Source: Lachnospiraceae bacterium (GTDB lineage Bacteria; Bacillota; Clostridia; Lachnospirales; Lachnospiraceae). From it: a stretch of DNA of 10,188 nucleotides. The position numbers were made by a program, and so were the translations under genes. Location of the stretch: assembly GCA_014804225.1 (NCBI GenBank), contig JAAVAF010000127.1, positions 1 to 10,188 of the forward strand, written 5' to 3'. Positions 6,840-10,188 of this stretch are shown here, in pieces. Under the pieces are notes generated by a model. The model had not been told where the DNA came from. It saw only the letters and a list, made by a program, of their open reading frames with translations, and did not search any database. Position 1 is the stretch's first letter. Each line of letters opens with the position of its first letter.

Positions 6840-7896
6840 ATTGTGATTCCTTATTATGGTGACGCCGTCTAAGCTGTCCGCAAGCGCCGTCGATATCCCT
6901 CCCCATCTCGCGGCGCACGGTGGCGTTGATATGCTTTTTTTCGAGTTTGTCTTTAAAACGCATCACGTCTTTTTTCTGCGATTCTACATAACTTCTCTCT
7001 TTGATCGGATTGACGGGGATCAAGTTTATATGACAGTTTAGCCCGCTCACAAGTCTGCACAAATCCTCCGCGTCCTCCTCGGTATCGTTTACACCGCCTA
7101 CCAGACTATACTCAAATGTTATGCGCCTGCCTGTCTTTTCAAAATAATCTTTACACGCCGCTATAACCTCATCTAAATCATATTTTTCCGCAATCGGCAT
7201 AAGCGCGCGCCGCTTCTCTTGTGTCGCACCATGAAGCGACAAGGCAAGCGTGATCTGCAAATTTTTATCTGCAAGCCTTCTCATATTCTCCACAATACCG
7301 CACGTTGATACCGTTATATTTCGCTGACTGATATTTAATCCGTTTTCGTCCGTGATAAGCGCTATAAATTTTAAAAGATTGTCAAAGTTGTCAAGCGGCT
7401 CTCCTGTGCCCATAACCACGACATTGGATACGCGCTCTTTCGTGTCCCTCGATATCGCGTATATCTGATCAAGCATTTCTGATGGCAAAAGTCCTCTTTC
7501 CAGTCCGCCAATCGTTGACGCACAAAACCTGCACCCCATACGACACCCTACCTGTGAAGAAATACAGACGGAATTTCCGTGATGATACTTCATCCACACG
7601 CTCTCCACCAAATTTCCGTCGTTAAGCGCAAAGAGATACTTTTTCGTGCCGTCAATTTTTGAAGTCTGCACCTCCACAATGTTTAATGAGGTATATGTAT
7701 AACCGTCTGATAGCTTTTCTTTTAAGCTCTTGGGAATATTTGTCATCTCATCATAATCCCTCGCAAGCTTTACATGAAGCCACTCGTACAACTGCTTTGC
7801 GCGAAACGGCTTTTCACCGATTGTTTCCATCTCCGCCTTCAATTCTTCTAAGGAGAGCGACTTTAGATCTGTTTTGATATCCTCCATTTTTGTCAC
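6838..7896 (-). CDS. rlmN: Dual-specificity radical SAM RNA methyltransferase (23S A2503 / tRNA A37)
   Basis: Makes 2-methyladenosine at 23S rRNA position 2503 and at A37 of some tRNAs, in the cytosol, using a 4Fe-4S cluster and S-adenosylmethionine. The 352 residues include an N-terminal helical RNA-binding part (about 1-95). The radical SAM motif Cys118-x3-Cys122-x2-Cys125 follows, then GTGEPLDN (163-170), the SLHG segment (220-223) and the second catalytic cysteine Cys339 in DIDGACGQL, which carries the methyl group. Both halves of the mechanism are therefore intact. The GTG at 7896 overlaps the rsmB stop as GTGA, suggesting translational coupling, with GGTGG just upstream. An ATG three codons later (7887) is an alternative. 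Cfr, the related resistance enzyme, is less likely given the core-operon context. Confidence 0.97.
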   Translation of the reverse strand: MTKMEDIKTDLKSLSLEELKAEMETIGEKPFRAKQLYEWLHVKLARDYDEMTNIPKSLKEKLSDGYTYTSLNIVEVQTSKIDGTKKYLFALNDGNLVESVWMKYHHGNSVCISSQVGCRMGCRFCASTIGGLERGLLPSEMLDQIYAISRDTKERVSNVVVMGTGEPLDNFDNLLKFIALITDENGLNISQRNITVSTCGIVENMRRLADKNLQITLALSLHGATQEKRRALMPIAEKYDLDEVIAACKDYFEKTGRRITFEYSLVGGVNDTEEDAEDLCRLVSGLNCHINLIPVNPIKERSYVESQKKDVMRFKDKLEKKHINATVRREMGRDIDGACGQLRRRHHNKESQ

Positions 7897-9302
7897 ACAC
7901 CACCCTGTTTTTTCAATACACTGATGAAAAATCCGTCCGTATCATGAAGCTTTGGCAAAAGCTGCAAATATCCCTCTTCTGTCGTTTCCGAATGAATACA
8001 CTTTGGCAAAGCATCATTTAATGACACAGGTGTCATTTTTAGTTCATCTTTGAGCCACTCAAAATTTTCTTCATTCTCCACACGGTTTATGGTACAAGTA
8101 CTAAAAAGCAGTCTGCCGTTTGGCTTTAGCATCTCCACTGCTGTCTTTAGAATACGCCTTTGCAGACTTACAATATCGTTTATCTGTTCCCTTGTTATTT
8201 TATATTTGATGTCGCGTTTTTTTCCAATCACGCCAAGCCCCGAACACGGCACATCGGCGATTATGATATCGGCCGTTTCTTTCTCACATGCGTCACATAG
8301 AGTGGCATCGCGTACCACCGCCGACACCTTCTTTTCATCGAAACCGCAGCGCGCAAAATTCTCTTGCATCAGCCGGACTTTCTTTTCGGAAACATCTCTT
8401 GCCTCTATTGTATAATTAATGCCCGTATCACGCATAAGATCCGTCATCAGCATGGACTTTCCGCCAGGTGCCGCACAAATGTCTACAATCCGCACACTGT
8501 CGCCCGAAGCACGCAGCTTTGATAAAAACTCACCCGCCAAAACTGACCGCACTGCAAGCATACTGCTTGTGTCCTGTATCACAAATCCGCCGTCATCGTA
8601 ATGCGGCAATCTGGTAATATCGTCCGTCTTTAATATTTTATACGCGTCCTCAAAATACGGGTGTTTCTCCATGCTGCCACCCCTATCTTCGAGCGCCGTT
8701 TTTACCTCCTCGATAACAGACGCTTTTCGAAACCGCACTGTGACCGGATGCTCCGATAAAAGTCCTTCCAACACATCAAGCGTCTTTTCCTCCCCAAGTT
8801 GGCTTGTCCAAAGTTTAACAATCCATTCCGGCATGGAATACTTTACCGATAAGCTCGGATATTCGATGTTCTCCTTATTCTTTACAATCGTTCGAAGCAC
8901 GCCGTTTACAAATCCTTTGAGCGTTGAAAATCCTTTCTTCTGTGCAAGCTTCACCGCCTCATTACACGCCGCCGCATCGGGCACGGAATCCATGTAAAGG
9001 ATTTGATACACACTAAGACGCATAATCGCACGAATCACAGGCTTCATTTTTTCTGTCTTTACCTTGGAATATGCATTTATGACAAAATCAATCTCAATCA
9101 TACGTTCAAGCGTGCCTTCAAAAAGCCTCTTGATAAACGACTTTTGCTGTCCGGAAAGATGATTGTATCGATTTAGGGTATCCCGCACCACAATATGAGA
9201 ATACATACCACCATGATACTGCCGATTTTCGGCTTTTTGTTCCGTGACAGTCATCAGCATTTCCATCACGATTAAACGCAGATTTACCGTTTCATTCGCC
9301 AT
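7893..9302 (-). CDS. rsmB: 16S rRNA m5C967 methyltransferase (Sun/RsmB)
   Basis: Methylates C5 of cytidine 967 of 16S rRNA (E. coli numbering) using SAM. With the start chosen here it has 469 residues: an N-terminal NusB-like helical RNA-binding domain (about 1-140), then a Rossmann methyltransferase domain. Motifs are DICAAPGGKS for SAM binding (274-283), DVPCSGLG with Cys353 (350-357) and STCT with the nucleophile Cys403 (401-404). The protein closes with DTDGFFISVLKK, typical of the family. The ATG at 9302 has AGGGA four bases upstream and places the family's N-L-R helix near residue 7. An in-frame ATG at 9341, 12 nt after the yugP stop, would add 13 residues and cannot be excluded. It overlaps rlmN by 4 nt. 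Confidence 0.96.
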   Translation of the reverse strand: MANETVNLRLIVMEMLMTVTEQKAENRQYHGGMYSHIVVRDTLNRYNHLSGQQKSFIKRLFEGTLERMIEIDFVINAYSKVKTEKMKPVIRAIMRLSVYQILYMDSVPDAAACNEAVKLAQKKGFSTLKGFVNGVLRTIVKNKENIEYPSLSVKYSMPEWIVKLWTSQLGEEKTLDVLEGLLSEHPVTVRFRKASVIEEVKTALEDRGGSMEKHPYFEDAYKILKTDDITRLPHYDDGGFVIQDTSSMLAVRSVLAGEFLSKLRASGDSVRIVDICAAPGGKSMLMTDLMRDTGINYTIEARDVSEKKVRLMQENFARCGFDEKKVSAVVRDATLCDACEKETADIIIADVPCSGLGVIGKKRDIKYKITREQINDIVSLQRRILKTAVEMLKPNGRLLFSTCTINRVENEENFEWLKDELKMTPVSLNDALPKCIHSETTEEGYLQLLPKLHDTDGFFISVLKKQGGV

Positions 9303-9353
9303 TCTTTCCCTGTCTCCCATTAAAGAATGCCACCCTTGCATTCTCTTTCTGTT

Positions 9354-10055
9354 TTAATCGTTGCGTCTGTTGCCAAACAACAAGATCAGACGCAAAAGCT
9401 GCAAAATGGACGCTGCCGCTGCTGCCACATACGTATACGCTGCCGCTCGAAGCACTTTTGCACTCTTCGCTTTCTCCTCTCTCGTCACAATGCCGTACTT
9501 TTCAATACAGACAAGCGCTCTCCTCGACGCATCAAACTCCACCGGAAGCGTCACAATCTGAAACAGCACAGCAAGCGAAAATACCCATATTCCGATGTTG
9601 ACAAGCACGGGACTTCCACCCAGAATAATTCCCAAAAGGACAATCGGAATGCCAAGATAGGAGCCAATGTTTGCCACTGGCACAAGCATTGTCCTTAGCT
9701 CAAGCGGTGTATAGTGCTCCTCATGTTGCATCACATGACCACACTCATGAGCCGCCACACCGATTGCTGCTACCGATGTTGCGTTATATACACTGTCCGA
9801 AAGTCTTACTGTCTTTGTTCTCGGATCATAGTGATCCGTAAGATTTCCTCTGATATGCTCCACCTTCACATCATAGATTCCGTTATTGTTTAAAATCGCC
9901 TGTGCCGCCTGCGCTCCCGTCATTCCCGAAAGGCTGCGCTCACGCGCATATTTGTTAAAAGTGGAATTCACCCGCGCAGATGCAATCAGCGAAATAACTG
10001 CGCCAATCAGCACCAAAATATATGTCCAGTCATAATAAAATCCATAGGGATACAT
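9354..10055 (-). CDS. yugP: Membrane zinc metallopeptidase, YugP type (Zn_peptidase_2)
   Basis: A 233-residue integral membrane protein with the zinc-peptidase motif HECGH at 103-107 within GVAAHECGHVMQH. The conserved VEFDASRRA segment (172-180) probably supplies the third metal ligand, Glu173. Hydrophobic segments at about 10-28, 126-146, 150-170 and 203-226 suggest four membrane helices with the active site between the first and second. The family (PF04298, Bacillus YugP) is widespread in Firmicutes, but its substrate is unknown to me; membrane-protein quality control is only a guess. The ATG at 10055 has a strong AGGAGG six bases upstream and begins 35 nt after the fmt stop, with no terminator between. 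The fmt-yugP-rsmB order is a common clostridial arrangement. Confidence 0.93.
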   Translation of the reverse strand: MYPYGFYYDWTYILVLIGAVISLIASARVNSTFNKYARERSLSGMTGAQAAQAILNNNGIYDVKVEHIRGNLTDHYDPRTKTVRLSDSVYNATSVAAIGVAAHECGHVMQHEEHYTPLELRTMLVPVANIGSYLGIPIVLLGIILGGSPVLVNIGIWVFSLAVLFQIVTLPVEFDASRRALVCIEKYGIVTREEKAKSAKVLRAAAYTYVAAAAASILQLLRLILLFGNRRND

Positions 10056-10090
10056 CCTATACCTCCTCCATTCTTACACAACTTGGTTCT

Positions 10091-10188
10091 CTATTTCACA
10101 CCTAAGCGCATACCTTCCTTCCACTGGTTTCCCAGCAGAAAGGACTTGATATCCATACGCTTTTTGCCCTCAAGCTGTAACTCGCAGA
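10091..10188 (-). CDS. fmt: Methionyl-tRNA formyltransferase, C-terminal end (runs off right edge)
   Basis: Only the last 31 codons and a TAG stop (10091-10093) are in the window. They read CELQLEGKKRMDIKSFLLGN then a short tail. This matches the end of the C-terminal OB domain of Fmt, where the 'LQxEGKKRM...FLxG' stretch is highly conserved. Fmt formylates initiator Met-tRNA so that translation can begin. The call rests on this short signature and on gene order: fmt directly precedes the zinc peptidase and rsmB in many Firmicutes. The body of the gene, including the catalytic domain, lies outside. Confidence 0.88.
   Translation of the reverse strand, partial: CELQLEGKKRMDIKSFLLGNQWKEGMRLGVK

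Noticed and set aside
6838..7896. Reading rlmN as the resistance methyltransferase Cfr
   Set aside because: The gene lies in the conserved fmt-rsmB-rlmN-prpC core context and its motifs fit RlmN; nothing around it suggests a mobile resistance gene.

Overview
The window reads as a chromosomal segment of a low-to-moderate GC Gram-positive bacterium, most likely a member of the Clostridia (Lachnospiraceae-like). The reasons are the gene order fmt - yugP-type zinc peptidase - rsmB - rlmN - prpC - prkC - rsgA - rpe, which is a classic Firmicutes block, the strong AGGAGG-type ribosome binding sites, and the clostridial flavour of the proteins. Every supported gene lies on the minus strand, so transcription runs from high to low coordinates. 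No rRNA, tRNA, CRISPR array, insertion sequence or integrase was seen.

Layout in the direction of transcription. The last 31 codons of fmt enter at the right edge (10188-10091). A membrane zinc metallopeptidase (10055-9354), the 16S rRNA m5C methyltransferase rsmB (start 9302 preferred, to 7893) and the radical-SAM methyltransferase rlmN (7896-6838) follow with short gaps or overlaps. A factor-independent terminator sits directly on the rlmN stop codon. Immediately downstream an extended -10 promoter starts a second unit: PP2C phosphatase prpC (GTG start at 6735), PASTA kinase prkC (start at 5996, overlapping prpC by 8 nt), ribosome-assembly GTPase rsgA (3524-2619), ribulose-phosphate epimerase rpe (2622-1963, 4-nt overlap) and a MATE-family transporter (1947-547). 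A long hairpin at 457-492 closes this unit.

The leftmost 540 bases differ. They are much more AT-rich (roughly 20-35% GC in the lines counted, against about 45-47% in the operon). They hold a 354-bp intergenic region with an imperfect direct repeat and a good sigma-A promoter, followed by the first 64 codons of an AAA/ABC-type ATPase that runs off the left edge. This looks like the border between the conserved core block and an accessory region.

Functionally, the first block covers translation initiation and rRNA/tRNA methylation (fmt, rsmB, rlmN) plus a membrane peptidase. The second couples a muropeptide-sensing Ser/Thr kinase and its cognate phosphatase to a ribosome-maturation GTPase, a known substrate class of PrkC in Bacillus, and to a pentose-phosphate enzyme. 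Most of the window is ordinary conserved core. The items worth a second look are the edge ATPase with its private promoter, the terminator whose 3' arm also supplies a -35 box, the PrkC extracellular tail and phosphosite-rich linker, and a MATE gene where thiN is often found.
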